Assembly: GCF_028307215.1 (NCBI RefSeq)
Contig: NZ_JAQMHV010000003.1
Span: 124,001-188,000, forward strand
Direction: 5' to 3'
Length of the DNA: 64,000 nt
Source: Falsirhodobacter sp. 20TX0035
GTDB lineage: Bacteria; Pseudomonadota; Alphaproteobacteria; Rhodobacterales; Rhodobacteraceae
Shown here in pieces: positions 54,214 through 63,868 of this stretch (position 1 is its first letter; the number at the start of each line of letters is the position of its first letter). Under the pieces are notes generated by a model, which searched no databases, was not told where the DNA came from, and saw nothing but the letters and a program-made list of their open reading frames with translations. Both the position numbers and the translations under genes were made by a program.

Positions 54214-54309
54214 CCGGATCGCTCCGGACCTGTTTTCGGCTTTCGCGCAGTCTGCGCCAGTTCGTGAAGCCCACTTGGTCAACGCGCGTCCGGATCGCTT
54301 CGAACCTGT
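54214..54309. repeat. pair of 20-bp near-identical direct repeats
   Basis: Copies at 54214-54233 and 54290-54309 share 18 of 20 bases (CCGGATCGCT then C/TCG, G/A, ACCTGT), with 56 bp between them, in the 198-bp gap between the YihY gene and minE. No gene was seen in the gap. Confidence 0.6.
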
Positions 54310-54399
54310 GCATTCACCTTCGACGCCATCCGCTGGAAACTGATCGGCATGAGGTCGACCACTGTGTCAGCGCAGGCCGGGATCGCCCCCCGGTCCCGT

Positions 54400-54675
54400 T
54401 CACTCCGCCTTCGTCGCGGTCTTGGGCAGCTCGATGTTGATCTCGAGGCTCGACATCTGGTCGCCGCGTTCCATGCGGACCTCGACATCCTTGTCGCCGA
54501 TCTCCACGTATTTGCGGATCGCGGCGACGATGTCGCGCTGCAGCATGGGCAGGTAGTCGGCCCCCCCGGTGCTGCCGCTGCTGCGTTCATGCGCCAGAAG
54601 GATCTGCAGGCGATCCTTCGCGGTCTGGGCGGATTTGAGCGGGCGCTGTTTGCGGATGAAGTCGAACAGGCTCAT
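54400..54675 (-). CDS. minE: cell division topological specificity factor MinE
   Basis: Stimulates MinD ATPase and places the MinCD inhibitor away from midcell. It is 91 aa, with the N-terminal amphipathic MSLFDFIRKQRP, the MinD-contact region AKDRLQILLAHERS and the dimerisation domain PMLQRDIVAAIRKYVEI. The ATG overlaps the minD stop (ATGA). Confidence 0.97.
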   Translation of the reverse strand: MSLFDFIRKQRPLKSAQTAKDRLQILLAHERSSGSTGGADYLPMLQRDIVAAIRKYVEIGDKDVEVRMERGDQMSSLEINIELPKTATKAE

Positions 54676-55520
54676 GCCGACCGCCCGAACAGACGCTGGA
54701 ACAGGCCCGGGCGACGTTCTTCCACGATGCGCATCTGAAGATCGGTTCCGGTCAGGCGGGTCACGGCGTCCTCATAAGCCTCGGCCGCGGCCGAGGGGCC
54801 GTCCAGCACCACCGGCGTGCCGACGTTGGACGCGCGCAGGATCGCCTTGCTTTCCGGGATCACGCCCAGCAGCGGGACGGCCAAGATCTCCAGCACGTCC
54901 TCCACCGTCATCATCTCGCCGATCTCCACCCGCGACGGGTCGTAGCGGGTGATCAGCACCTGCGCCTTGATCGGATCCGCGCCCGCGGTTTCGGCGCGCT
55001 TGGTCTGGCTGCTCAGCAGGCCCAGAACCCGGTCGCTGTCGCGGACCGAGGAGACTTCGGGGTTGGTGACGACCACGGCCTCGTCGGCGAAATACATCGC
55101 CAGCTGGGCACCGCGCTCGATCCCGGCGGGGCTGTCGCAGACGATGTAGTCGAACTCCTGCTTCAGCTCGTTCAGGATCCGCTCCACGCCCTCCTTCGTC
55201 AGGGCGTCCTTGTCGCGGGTCTGCGAGGTGGGCAGGATCGACAGCGTGTCCAGACGCTTGTCCTTGATCAGCGCCTGCTTCAGCTTCGCATCGCCCTGGA
55301 TGACGTTGATGAAGTCGAAGACGACCCGGCGTTCGCAGCCCATGATCATGTCCAAGTTGCGCAGGCCGACGTCGAAGTCCACCACGACCGTCCGGAAGCC
55401 CTTCTTGGCCAGCGCGGCCGAGATGGCGGCCGAGGAGGTGGTCTTACCCACGCCCCCCTTGCCGGACGTGATCACGATGACCCGCCCGAGGGGCGGCTTT
55501 TCTGCGGGTTCCGTCGTCAT
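54672..55520 (-). CDS. minD: septum site-determining ATPase MinD
   Basis: Membrane-associated ParA-family ATPase that recruits MinC. It is 282 aa, with the deviant Walker A SGKGGVGKTT (19-28), DFDVGLRNLDM, YIVCDSPAGIE, and the C-terminal amphipathic membrane-targeting helix ending GLFQRLFGRS. The start at 55520 overlaps the minC stop (ATGA). An in-frame extension to 56345 runs through minC in another frame and is not coding. Confidence 0.97.
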   Translation of the reverse strand: MTTEPAEKPPLGRVIVITSGKGGVGKTTSSAAISAALAKKGFRTVVVDFDVGLRNLDMIMGCERRVVFDFINVIQGDAKLKQALIKDKRLDTLSILPTSQTRDKDALTKEGVERILNELKQEFDYIVCDSPAGIERGAQLAMYFADEAVVVTNPEVSSVRDSDRVLGLLSSQTKRAETAGADPIKAQVLITRYDPSRVEIGEMMTVEDVLEILAVPLLGVIPESKAILRASNVGTPVVLDGPSAAAEAYEDAVTRLTGTDLQMRIVEERRPGLFQRLFGRSA

Positions 55521-56275
55521 GCGATCACCTCCATGCAAAGTTTCTCGTTGTCCAGGTATATGTGCGTGCACCGCTGGCGGGCCGCATCTTCCAGCGTCTC
55601 GCTCGTCTGGTAAAGGCCCGCGATGGCCACCAGTTCGGCGTTCAGGCTCTGGCAGAAGATATGGGCATCCTCGTTCCCGTGGCAGCCGGCCATCGCGCGG
55701 CCGCGCAGGGCGCCATAGACGTGGATGTTCCCCGCCGCCACCAGTTCCGCGCCCGAGGCGACGGACCCGATGATCGTCAGATCGCCCCGTTCTGCCACGA
55801 CCATCTGCCCCGACCGGATGGGGGAGCGGATGACCTTGTTCTCCACCACGGGGGGCGCGTCGGGTGCGACGGCGTCCGCCGCGGGGGCAGGGTCCGCGTC
55901 CCGCGCCAGCGGCGCCTCGCGCCCCGTGGGCAGGGCGATCAGGCCTAGGGATTGCAGCGTCGAGGGTCCGACGCCCGCGGCGTTCTGCACCCCGAAGACG
56001 CGCAGGTCGCGCTGGCGCAGATTGTCCACCAGATCGCGAATGATGTTGGGATCCGCAAAGGACGGCGCGTTCACGAAGTCCAGCACGATCGGCGCGCCCA
56101 GGAACAGCTGCGGTGACTTGTGCAACTGTTCGTCCAGCTGCGCATAGAAGGGACCGTCCGCACGTTCGGTGTCGATGCGAAGCGCAAGCGCGGTCAGGAA
56201 GCGGCCGCGCACCTGAAAGGCCGCGACCGTGGCCGGCCCGGGGTCGCGACGGGTCCGGGCGTATCGATCTGACAC
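55517..56275 (-). CDS. minC: septum site-determining protein MinC
   Basis: FtsZ-assembly inhibitor delivered by MinD. It is 252 aa. The N-domain is about 15-110; a Pro/Ala/Asp-rich linker is about 115-145; the C-domain beta-helix (about 150-252) has VIRSPIRSGQMVVAERGDLTIIG and GNIHVYGALRGRAMAG. It starts at GTG 56275 with AGGAG about 10 nt upstream. It is first of minC-minD-minE. Confidence 0.95.
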   Translation of the reverse strand: MSDRYARTRRDPGPATVAAFQVRGRFLTALALRIDTERADGPFYAQLDEQLHKSPQLFLGAPIVLDFVNAPSFADPNIIRDLVDNLRQRDLRVFGVQNAAGVGPSTLQSLGLIALPTGREAPLARDADPAPAADAVAPDAPPVVENKVIRSPIRSGQMVVAERGDLTIIGSVASGAELVAAGNIHVYGALRGRAMAGCHGNEDAHIFCQSLNAELVAIAGLYQTSETLEDAARQRCTHIYLDNEKLCMEVIA

Positions 56276-56456
56276 GGCGAAACTGCTCCTGCATTCTGGC
56301 GGACGCGAATCGAGCCGCTCCGCCGGTGTTGATGTCCATTCTCACGAAGCGGCCATTCCGGGGAAGGTGCCGCTCGCGTGTTCAGCAGGAACCCGCCAAA
56401 TTGTAAAGGTCGGGGCCCCCGGTCGGCGAAAAGAAATATCCCGACCCGCGATGTGC

Positions 56457-56486
56457 AAAGCGGCAGATCCGAAGACCTGCCGCTTT
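56457..56486 (-). terminator. hairpin terminator of the nrdHIEF operon
   Basis: AAAGCGGCAG (56457-56466) and CTGCCGCTTT (56477-56486) are perfect 10-bp inverted copies, 24 bp after the nrdF stop on the minus strand. The T-tract is short (CTTT). Confidence 0.65.
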
Positions 56487-56509
56487 CGTTCGTCAAACCT
56501 GCCTCCGGA

Positions 56510-57581
<1,072 letters not shown>

Positions 57582-57658
57582 GTAAATCAACGGATTATGT
57601 CATGATTGCGGGCCGGCGGCAGATGCCGCCGGTCCTGTGGTTTCGCCTGACCGTTGAA

Positions 57659-59806
57659 TCACAAGGTGCAGCTGACGCAGCCCTCGACCTCGGTGCCTTC
57701 CAGCGCAAGCTGGCGCAGGCGGATGTAGTAGATCGTCTTGATGCCCTTCTTCCAGGCGTAGATCTGGGCGCGGTTGATGTCGCGCGTCGTGGCAGTGTCC
57801 TTGAAGAACAGCGTCAGCGAAAGGCCTTGGTCCACATGCTCGGTCGCGGCGGCATAGGTGTCGATGATCTTCTCGGGCCCGATCTCATACGCGTCCTGGT
57901 AGTATTCCAGGTTGTCGTTGTCCATGAAGGCGGCCGGATAATAGACGCGGCCGATCTTGCCTTCCTTGCGGATCTCGATCTTCGACACGATCGGGTGGAT
58001 CGAAGAAGTCGAGTTGTTGATGTAGCTGATCGATCCCGTCGGCGGCACGGCCTGCAGGTTGCGGTTGTAGATCCCCGTCGCCATGACGCGCGCCTTCAGG
58101 TCCGCCCATTCGGCGCGGGTCGGCAGCGCCACCCCGAACTTCTGGAACAGGGCCGTCACGGTTTCCGTCTCGGGCAGCCAGTCCTGCTCGGTGTACTTGT
58201 CGAAGAACTCGCCGCTCGCGTATTTCGACTCCTCGAAGCCCTTGAAGACCTCGTTACGCTCCACCGCCAGCAGATTCGACGCGCGGATCGCGTGGAAGGC
58301 GATGGCGGCGAAATAGGCGCGGGTGAAGTCGATGCCCTCAGGGCTACCGTAATGGATCCGTTCCCGCGCGAGGAACCCGTGCAGGTTCATCTGGCCCAGA
58401 CCGATCGCGTGAGATTCGTCGTTGCCGCGCCGGATCGACGGGACCGAATCGATCGCCGACATCACCGACACCGCCGTGAGCGCCCGGACGGAGGTTTCCA
58501 CCGTCAGCCCGAAATCCGGCCCGTCCATGGTCTTGGCGATGTTCAGCGACCCGAGGTTGCAGGAGATGTCGGTCCCGAGGTGCTTGTAGCTCAGATCCTC
58601 GTTGAACTCCGACGCCTCGTTCACCTGCAGGATTTCCGAGCAAAGGTTGGACATGGTGATCCGCCCCTTTACCGGGTTCATGCGGTTCACCGTGTCCTCG
58701 AACATGATGTAGGGATAGCCGCTCTCGAATTGGATCTCGGCGATGATCTGGAAGAAGTCGCGCGCCTTGATCTTCTTTTTCTTGATGCGCGGGTTGTCCA
58801 CCATCTCGCGATACTTCTCGGTGACCGAGATTTCGGAGAAGGGAACGCCATAGACCTTCTGCACGTCATGCGGCGAGAACAGATACATGTCCTCGTTCTT
58901 CTTCGCGAGTTCGAAGGTGATGTCCGGGATCACGACGCCCAGCGACAGCGTCTTGATGCGGATCTTCTCGTCCGCATTCTCGCGCTTGGTATCCAAGAAC
59001 TTCAGGATGTCCGGGTGGTGGCAGTTCAGATAGACCGCACCCGCGCCCTGACGCGCCCCAAGCTGGTTGGCGTAGGAGAAGGAATCCTCCAGAAGCTTCA
59101 TCACCGGGATCACGCCCGAGGACTGGTTCTCGATCCCCTTGATCGGGGCGCCCGCCTCGCGCAGGTTGGTCAGCATCAGGGCGACGCCGCCGCCACGCTT
59201 GGACAGCTGCAGGGCGGAGTTGATGGAGCGGCCGATGCTCTCCATGTTGTCCTCAAGCCGCAGCAGGAAGCAGGAGATCAGCTCGCCGCGCTGCTTCTTG
59301 CCGGCGTTCAGGAAGGTGGGCGTCGCGGGCTGGAAGCGGCCATCGATGACCTCCTCCATCAGCTGCATAGCAAGGGTTTCATCACCTTGGGCCAGCGTCA
59401 GGGCCAGCATGCAGACGCGGTCCTCGTAACGCTCCAGATAGCGCTTCCCGTCCTTCGTCTTCAGCGTGTAGCTGGTGTAATACTTGAACGCGCCCAGGAA
59501 GGTCGGGAAGCGGAAGCGCTTGGCATAGGCCGCGTCCCAGATCCCGCGCAGGAAGGGGCGGGAATACTGGTCCAGCACCTCGGTCTCGTAATACCCCTCG
59601 CGGACCAGATAGCCGAGCTTTTCCTCCAACGAATGGAAGAACACCGTGTTCTGGTTCACGTGCTGCAGGAAGTATTCCTTCGCCGCGCGCCGGTCGGCGT
59701 CGAAGCGGATCTTCCCCTCGGCGTCGTAAAGGTTCAGCATCGCGTTCAGCGCGTGATAATCCAGCGAAGACGACTCTACGGGCCGATCGAGCGTTGCCGT
59801 GTCCAA
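57659..59806 (-). CDS. nrdE: class Ib ribonucleotide reductase, catalytic subunit NrdE
   Basis: Reduces ribonucleoside diphosphates to deoxynucleotides. It is 715 aa, normal for NrdE. Recognisable segments are [23 protein letters not shown] (active-site Cys), SQMNLHG-type GQMNLHGFL and [16 protein letters not shown]. The C-terminus ends with a redox-active pair in GCVSCTL, reduced by NrdH. There is no ATP-cone at the N-terminus, as expected for class Ib. It overlaps nrdI by 31 bp. Confidence 0.97.
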   Translation of the reverse strand: MDTATLDRPVESSSLDYHALNAMLNLYDAEGKIRFDADRRAAKEYFLQHVNQNTVFFHSLEEKLGYLVREGYYETEVLDQYSRPFLRGIWDAAYAKRFRFPTFLGAFKYYTSYTLKTKDGKRYLERYEDRVCMLALTLAQGDETLAMQLMEEVIDGRFQPATPTFLNAGKKQRGELISCFLLRLEDNMESIGRSINSALQLSKRGGGVALMLTNLREAGAPIKGIENQSSGVIPVMKLLEDSFSYANQLGARQGAGAVYLNCHHPDILKFLDTKRENADEKIRIKTLSLGVVIPDITFELAKKNEDMYLFSPHDVQKVYGVPFSEISVTEKYREMVDNPRIKKKKIKARDFFQIIAEIQFESGYPYIMFEDTVNRMNPVKGRITMSNLCSEILQVNEASEFNEDLSYKHLGTDISCNLGSLNIAKTMDGPDFGLTVETSVRALTAVSVMSAIDSVPSIRRGNDESHAIGLGQMNLHGFLARERIHYGSPEGIDFTRAYFAAIAFHAIRASNLLAVERNEVFKGFEESKYASGEFFDKYTEQDWLPETETVTALFQKFGVALPTRAEWADLKARVMATGIYNRNLQAVPPTGSISYINNSTSSIHPIVSKIEIRKEGKIGRVYYPAAFMDNDNLEYYQDAYEIGPEKIIDTYAAATEHVDQGLSLTLFFKDTATTRDINRAQIYAWKKGIKTIYYIRLRQLALEGTEVEGCVSCTL

Positions 59807-60177
59807 AACGTTTCCAATCCTTGCCTGACGCGGGCCACATCTTCTTCGGTGCCGGCGAGTTCAAATGTGTAGAGCAGGGGGACTTGGCATTTCGTGGCGA
59901 TGATCTTGCCCGCCAAGGCGAAATGTTCCCCGAAATTCAGGTTACCCGTGCCGATGACGCCACGGATCAGGGCCCGGTTCGCCGGGTCGTTCAGGAACCG
60001 GATCACGGGCTTGGCGACAGCGCCATGCCCTTCACCGTCGGAATAGCTGGGGGTGATCAGGACGAAAGGCTCCGTCACCCGCGTGTCGGCCGCGATCCGC
60101 GTGGCGGGCAGGCCCAGCCGTTCCACGAACCGCCGCGTGTTGCCGGAGCCGGACGAGTAGTAGACCAGCCCCGTCAC
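59776..60177 (-). CDS. nrdI: flavodoxin-like RNR maturase NrdI
   Basis: FMN protein that supplies the oxidant for assembling the Mn-tyrosyl cofactor of NrdF. It is 133 aa, with the phosphate loop [12 protein letters not shown] near the N-terminus and the FMN-binding [11 protein letters not shown] (about 76-86). It lies 4 bp after nrdH and overlaps nrdE, consistent with one operon. Confidence 0.96.
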   Translation of the reverse strand: MTGLVYYSSGSGNTRRFVERLGLPATRIAADTRVTEPFVLITPSYSDGEGHGAVAKPVIRFLNDPANRALIRGVIGTGNLNFGEHFALAGKIIATKCQVPLLYTFELAGTEEDVARVRQGLETFWTRQRSIGP

Positions 60178-60181
60178 GTCG

Positions 60182-60403
60182 TCAGGCCAGCGCGCCGATC
60201 TTGTCGGGACGGAAGCCCGCCCAGTGATCGGTGCCCGCCACCACGACCGGCGCCTGGCGATAGCCCATGCCGGTCACGAGTTCCAGCGCCGCCGCGTCTT
60301 CCGACAGGTCGACGATGGTGTATGCGATTCCCTGCTTGTCCAGCGCGCGCTTCGTGGCATCGCATTGCACGCAGGCGGGTTTGGAATAGAGCGTCACGGT
60401 CAT
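60182..60403 (-). CDS. nrdH: glutaredoxin-like electron donor NrdH
   Basis: Small thiol-redox protein that reduces NrdE. It is 73 aa, with the active site CVQC (Cys11, Cys14) and the C-terminal WAGFRPDKI typical of NrdH. The start at 60403 is set by the family N-terminus [11 protein letters not shown]; 20 in-frame codons upstream belong to the structured leader. The ribosome-binding site is weak (GGGACG), which may fit control by the leader. Confidence 0.95.
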   Translation of the reverse strand: MTVTLYSKPACVQCDATKRALDKQGIAYTIVDLSEDAAALELVTGMGYRQAPVVVAGTDHWAGFRPDKIGALA

Positions 60404-60629
60404 CGTTTTCGTCCCAATGGAGCGGGCCGGTCCCCCGGCGTCCGGCCCCGATGGGCCAGCCACCGGGCCCCGGGCCCGTGGTCATGATCTGGTCGAGGGG
60501 ACCCGGGAAGACAGGTTCGGCACCACAGGATATGGTGCCGCGTCCCCTTGGCCGGATGTCGGGCGCCCAACAATAAAAGGGCGTTTGGCGATCCTTCGCA
60601 TCAACCCCTAGGGGGGCATCCGCGCCTCT
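60404..60629 (-). ncRNA. long structured 5' leader of nrdHIEF, candidate cis-regulatory RNA
   Basis: About 225 nt between the predicted transcription start and the nrdH AUG, with several perfect stems: AGGGGAC (60496-60502) with GTCCCCT (60542-60548) enclosing GGCACCA (60519-60525) with TGGTGCC (60533-60539), and GGCCGG/CCGGCC nearer the gene. No ORF was seen. It does not match a cobalamin riboswitch, since no B12 box is present. A regulatory role is inferred only from length and structure. Confidence 0.45.
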
Positions 60630-60635
60630 TGTCTA

Positions 60636-60664
60636 GATATAGCGCCACACGATCCGAGTCTCAA
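60636..60664 (-). promoter_or_regulatory. promoter of the nrdHIEF operon
   Basis: On the minus strand TTGAGA (60664-60659), 17-bp spacer, TATATC (60641-60636). A GANTC (CcrM) site at 60656-60660 overlaps the edge of the -35. It is the best promoter in the 490-bp gap between nrdH and ndk. Confidence 0.6.
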
Positions 60665-60705
60665 TCTGGAATGCGAGGGCCTTGGCAGATTTCGGTGAAT
60701 GAAGT

Positions 60706-60714
60706 TGTGGATAA
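60706..60714 (-). promoter_or_regulatory. perfect DnaA box upstream of nrdHIEF
   Basis: TTATCCACA on the minus strand, the strongest DnaA-box sequence, 42 bp upstream of the nrd -35. DnaA regulates nrdAB in E. coli through such boxes. Here it suggests coupling of nucleotide supply to replication initiation. Confidence 0.55.
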
Positions 60715-60814
60715 GTGAAACCCCTGTTTCCGCCAGCCGGGGCAAGACATTGGTTCGCTTGACACATCCGGCGGGCGGGTCGCCGCCGCCTGTTGCGTGA
60801 TCGCCACGACGATC

Positions 60815-60843
60815 TTTTCATCGGACCCCTCGCATGCTAGCAC
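60815..60843 (+). promoter_or_regulatory. weak candidate ndk promoter
   Basis: TTTTCA (60815-60820), 17-bp spacer, TAGCAC (60838-60843), about 50 bp before the ndk ATG. A consensus TTGACA at 60759 lacks a matching -10. The remaining 60665-60893 sequence holds no gene I can support. Confidence 0.3.
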
Positions 60844-60893
60844 GGCGGCGGAACCGGGCCATTGGGGCCCATTGACTGCACAGAGAGACCAAC

Positions 60894-61316
60894 ATGGCCA
60901 TCGAACGCACCCTGTCGATCATCAAGCCCGACGCGACCCGCCGCAACCTGACCGGCAAGATCAACGCCAAGTTCGAGGAAGCGGGCCTCCGCATTGTCGC
61001 GCAGAAGCGCCTGCACCTGTCGACCGCGCAGGCCGGCAAGTTTTACGAAGTGCACGCCGAGCGTCCCTTCTACGGTGAACTGGTCGAGTTCATGGCGTCC
61101 GAACCGGTCGTCGTGCAGGTCCTGGAAGGCGAAGGCGCCATTGCCAAGAACCGTGAAGTGATGGGCGCCACCAACCCGGCCAACGCCGACGCCGGCACCA
61201 TCCGCAAAGAATTCGCTCTTTCGGTCGGCGAGAACTCGGTCCACGGTTCGGACGCGCCCGAAACCGCCAAGGAAGAGATCGCCTTCTTCTTCTCCGGCCT
61301 CGAACTGGTCGGCTGA
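60894..61316 (+). CDS. ndk: nucleoside diphosphate kinase
   Basis: Transfers the gamma-phosphate between NTPs and NDPs, and so follows naturally on the divergent ribonucleotide reductase. It is 140 aa, with the phospho-histidine His117 in [11 protein letters not shown] and the family segments [12 protein letters not shown] and [16 protein letters not shown]. The length is standard. Confidence 0.98.
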   Translation: MAIERTLSIIKPDATRRNLTGKINAKFEEAGLRIVAQKRLHLSTAQAGKFYEVHAERPFYGELVEFMASEPVVVQVLEGEGAIAKNREVMGATNPANADAGTIRKEFALSVGENSVHGSDAPETAKEEIAFFFSGLELVG

Positions 61317-61324
61317 TCCGGCTT

Positions 61325-61360
61325 CGGGGCCCCGCACAACATCTGTGCGAACGGGCCCCG
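61325..61360 (+). terminator. long inverted repeat after ndk
   Basis: CGGGGCCC (61325-61332) and GGGCCCCG (61353-61360) with an inner GCACA/TGTGC stem, 9 bp after the ndk stop. There is no T-tract, so it may stabilise the mRNA end or act as a Rho-linked terminator. Confidence 0.45.
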
Positions 61361-61419
61361 AACCTCCGCTACCGCGGCTGCGGGCGTGCGCATAGGTTTC
61401 CCGGCGAAGGAGACCGAAG

Positions 61420-62172
61420 ATGACCCACGCCCCCCGCATCGGCCGCGTCACGCTGACCGTGAACGACCTGCCGAAGATGACCGCCTTCTACCGCGACGCC
61501 CTTGGCCTGAACGTCCTGTCCGCCGACACGGCCGAAGCCCTGCTGGGCGCGGACGCCCCGCTCCTGGTTCTGCGCGCCGATCCCGCCGCCCGCCGCCCCG
61601 AGGGGCGCGAGGCCGGCCTTTTCCACACCGCCTTTCTTCTGCCCGAACGCCGGGATCTGGCCAGCTGGCTTCTGCACGCCGTCGGATCGCGCTTGCCGCT
61701 GGCCGGCGCGTCCGATCATGACGTGAGCGAGGCGCTTTACATGCACGACCCCGAGGGCAACGGGATCGAGGTCTACTGGGACCGTCCGCGGTCCGACTGG
61801 GCCTGGACGGACGGCATCGTCCGCATGGGCACCTATCCCCTGGATCTGGACGCGCTGGCGCAGACGGGGCAGCGGTGGTCCGGCGCGCCATCGAGCACCA
61901 CCGTCGGCCACGTCCACCTTCAGGTCGGCGCGCTGCCGGTGGCCGAGGAGTTCTGGACCGGGCAGGGCGCCGACATCACCCACCGCTATCCCGGCGGCAC
62001 CTTCTTCGGCTGGAACGGCTATCACCACCACATCGCCACCAACGTCTGGAACAGCCGCGGCGCCGTGCCACGCAGTTTCCCCTCCACCGGGCTGGCAGAG
62101 GTGGAGATCTTGGGTCTGCCGGCGCAGGTGACCGAGGACCCTTGGGGCACCCCGATCCGCTTCGTGTCCTGA
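61420..62172 (+). CDS. VOC-family protein (glyoxalase/dioxygenase fold), substrate unknown
   Basis: A 250-aa protein with two vicinal-oxygen-chelate modules. The first is RIGRVTLTVNDLPKMTAFYRDALGL with YMHDPEGNGIEVYWD at its end (about 105-120). The second has STTVGHVHLQVGALPVAEEFW and WNGYHHHIATNVW. His and Glu residues in metal-ligand positions are present, resembling the CatE-type catechol 2,3-dioxygenase-like group. Substrate cannot be assigned. AAGGAG precedes the ATG. It is 103 bp after ndk. Confidence 0.85.
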   Translation: MTHAPRIGRVTLTVNDLPKMTAFYRDALGLNVLSADTAEALLGADAPLLVLRADPAARRPEGREAGLFHTAFLLPERRDLASWLLHAVGSRLPLAGASDHDVSEALYMHDPEGNGIEVYWDRPRSDWAWTDGIVRMGTYPLDLDALAQTGQRWSGAPSSTTVGHVHLQVGALPVAEEFWTGQGADITHRYPGGTFFGWNGYHHHIATNVWNSRGAVPRSFPSTGLAEVEILGLPAQVTEDPWGTPIRFVS

Positions 62173-62180
62173 CGTGTGCC

Positions 62181-62213
62181 AAGGCATGCCCAAGTATACT
62201 TGCCGCATGCCTT
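62181..62213. promoter_or_regulatory. nested palindrome upstream of pntA, candidate operator
   Basis: Outer arms AAGGCATGC (62181-62189) and GCATGCCTT (62205-62213) enclose a perfect 12-bp palindrome, CAAGTATACTTG. It lies 71 bp before the pntA start codon. The binding protein is unknown. Confidence 0.5.
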
Positions 62214-62283
62214 GCAACCTCTCATTCCCGTGTGCTTACTGCCCCCGCACAAGAAGAACATTCTTCGGAAGGGGGACAGACAT

Positions 62284-63858
62284 TTGAAGATCGGAGCGGC
62301 AAGAGAGATCTTCGCAGGCGAAGCGCGGGTGGCCATGACACCCGACAGCGCCCTGCAGATCCAGAAGCTGGGGCACACGTGCCTGATCGAAGCGGGTGCG
62401 GGCGCCAAGGCCGGCTTCACCGACGACGCCTATGCCAAGGCCGGCGTGACGGTGGTTCCCGACGCGGCGGCGCTGTTCGCCGAGGCCGATGTGGTCGTGA
62501 AGGTCCGCGGGCCCGAGGCGTCCGAAGTGGGCCTTCTGCGCGACGGCCAGACCCTCATCAGCTTCTTCTGGCCCGCCCAGAACGCCGAGCTGCTGGAGCA
62601 GGTGAAGGATCGCGGCGCCACCGTGGTCGCGATGGACATGGTGCCCCGCATCAGCCGCGCGCAGAAGATGGACGCGCTGTCGTCGATGGCCAACATCGCG
62701 GGCTACCGCGCGGTGATCGAGGCGGGGAACAACTTCGGCCGCTTCTTCACGGGGCAGGTGACGGCGGCGGGCAAGGTGCCCCCCGCGCGCGTGCTGATCG
62801 TGGGCGCGGGCGTGGCGGGACTTGCGGCCATTGGCACCTCCACCAGCCTTGGCGCGATCACGCTGGCCTTCGACGTGCGTCCCGAAGTGGCCGAACAGAT
62901 TGAATCCATGGGGGCGGAGTTCGTCTATCTCGACTTCGCCGAAGCCGGGCAGGACGGGGCCGCGACGGGCGGATACGCAGCACCATCTTCCCCCGAGTTC
63001 CGCGACGCGCAGCTGAAGAAGTTCCGCGAACTGGCGCCTGACATCGACATCGTCATCACCACAGCCCTGATCCCCGGCCGCCCCGCGCCCAAGCTCTGGA
63101 CCGAGGACATGGTCGCGGTGATGAAGCCCGGATCGGTCATCATCGACCTTGCGGCCGAACGCGGTGGCAACTGCGACCTGACCAAGCCGGACGAAAAGTT
63201 CGTGACCGACAATGGCGTGACCATCGTCGGCTACACCGACTTCCCCAGCCGGATGGCGACGCAGTCCTCCACGCTTTATTCCAACAACATCTGGCACATG
63301 CTGGCCGATCTTACGCCGAAGAAGGATGGCGTGATCGACCACAACATGGACGATGACGTCATCCGCACGGCCACGGCCACGCATGACGGCGCCGTCACCT
63401 TCCCGCCGCCGCCCCTGAAGATCAACGCCATCGCCGCGCAGAAACCGCGCGAAAAGGCCAAGGAGCTGACGGTCGAGGAAAAACGCGCGGCCGAGGTCGC
63501 GAAATTCAAGGACCAGACGAAGACGCAGGTCGGCCTTCTGGTCGCGGCGACGGTGCTGCTGCTGCTGGTCGGCGCGGTGGCCCCGGCCAGCTTCATGGCG
63601 CATTTCGTGGTGTTCGTGCTGGCCTGCTTCATCGGCTTCCAGGTGATCTGGGCCGTGTCGCATTCGCTGCACACGCCGCTGATGGCCGTCACCAACGCGG
63701 TGTCGGGGATCATCATCCTCGGCTCGCTGGTGCAGGTGGGCGCGGGCGGGTTCCTCGTGGTGCTTCTGTCCTTTGTCGCGATCCTGATCGCCACCATCAA
63801 CATCGTCGGGGGCTTCCTCGTGACGCGGCGCATGCTTGCCATGTTCCAGAAATCGTAA
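62284..63858 (+). CDS. pntA: NAD(P) transhydrogenase subunit alpha
   Basis: NAD(H)-binding subunit of the proton-pumping transhydrogenase that makes NADPH. It is 524 aa. The soluble domain I is about 1-380, with the dinucleotide fold VLIVGAGVAGLAAIG, RPEVAEQIESMG and GYTDFPSRM. The C-terminal part (about 418-515) has four membrane segments, as in the two-subunit form. Translation starts at TTG 62284 (MKIGAAREIFAGE) with an AAGGGGG site upstream; no ATG fits the family N-terminus. pntB follows after 10 bp. Confidence 0.96.
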   Translation: MKIGAAREIFAGEARVAMTPDSALQIQKLGHTCLIEAGAGAKAGFTDDAYAKAGVTVVPDAAALFAEADVVVKVRGPEASEVGLLRDGQTLISFFWPAQNAELLEQVKDRGATVVAMDMVPRISRAQKMDALSSMANIAGYRAVIEAGNNFGRFFTGQVTAAGKVPPARVLIVGAGVAGLAAIGTSTSLGAITLAFDVRPEVAEQIESMGAEFVYLDFAEAGQDGAATGGYAAPSSPEFRDAQLKKFRELAPDIDIVITTALIPGRPAPKLWTEDMVAVMKPGSVIIDLAAERGGNCDLTKPDEKFVTDNGVTIVGYTDFPSRMATQSSTLYSNNIWHMLADLTPKKDGVIDHNMDDDVIRTATATHDGAVTFPPPPLKINAIAAQKPREKAKELTVEEKRAAEVAKFKDQTKTQVGLLVAATVLLLLVGAVAPASFMAHFVVFVLACFIGFQVIWAVSHSLHTPLMAVTNAVSGIIILGSLVQVGAGGFLVVLLSFVAILIATINIVGGFLVTRRMLAMFQKS

Positions 63859-63868
63859 GGGGGCGGGC

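Noticed and set aside
54672-56345. Apparent 557-aa protein with MinD at its C-terminus
   Set aside because: The upstream part reads minC in the wrong frame; minD has its own ATG overlapping the minC stop.
57602-59872. 756-codon open frame opposite nrdE
   Set aside because: Antisense of a clear NrdE; repetitive Asp/Arg/Val composition typical of shadow frames.
60404-60629. Cobalamin riboswitch upstream of the ribonucleotide reductase operon
   Set aside because: No B12-box consensus or the expected core could be found; only generic stems are present.
60759-60764. TTGACA as the -35 of an ndk promoter
   Set aside because: No acceptable -10 hexamer at 16-18 bp downstream.
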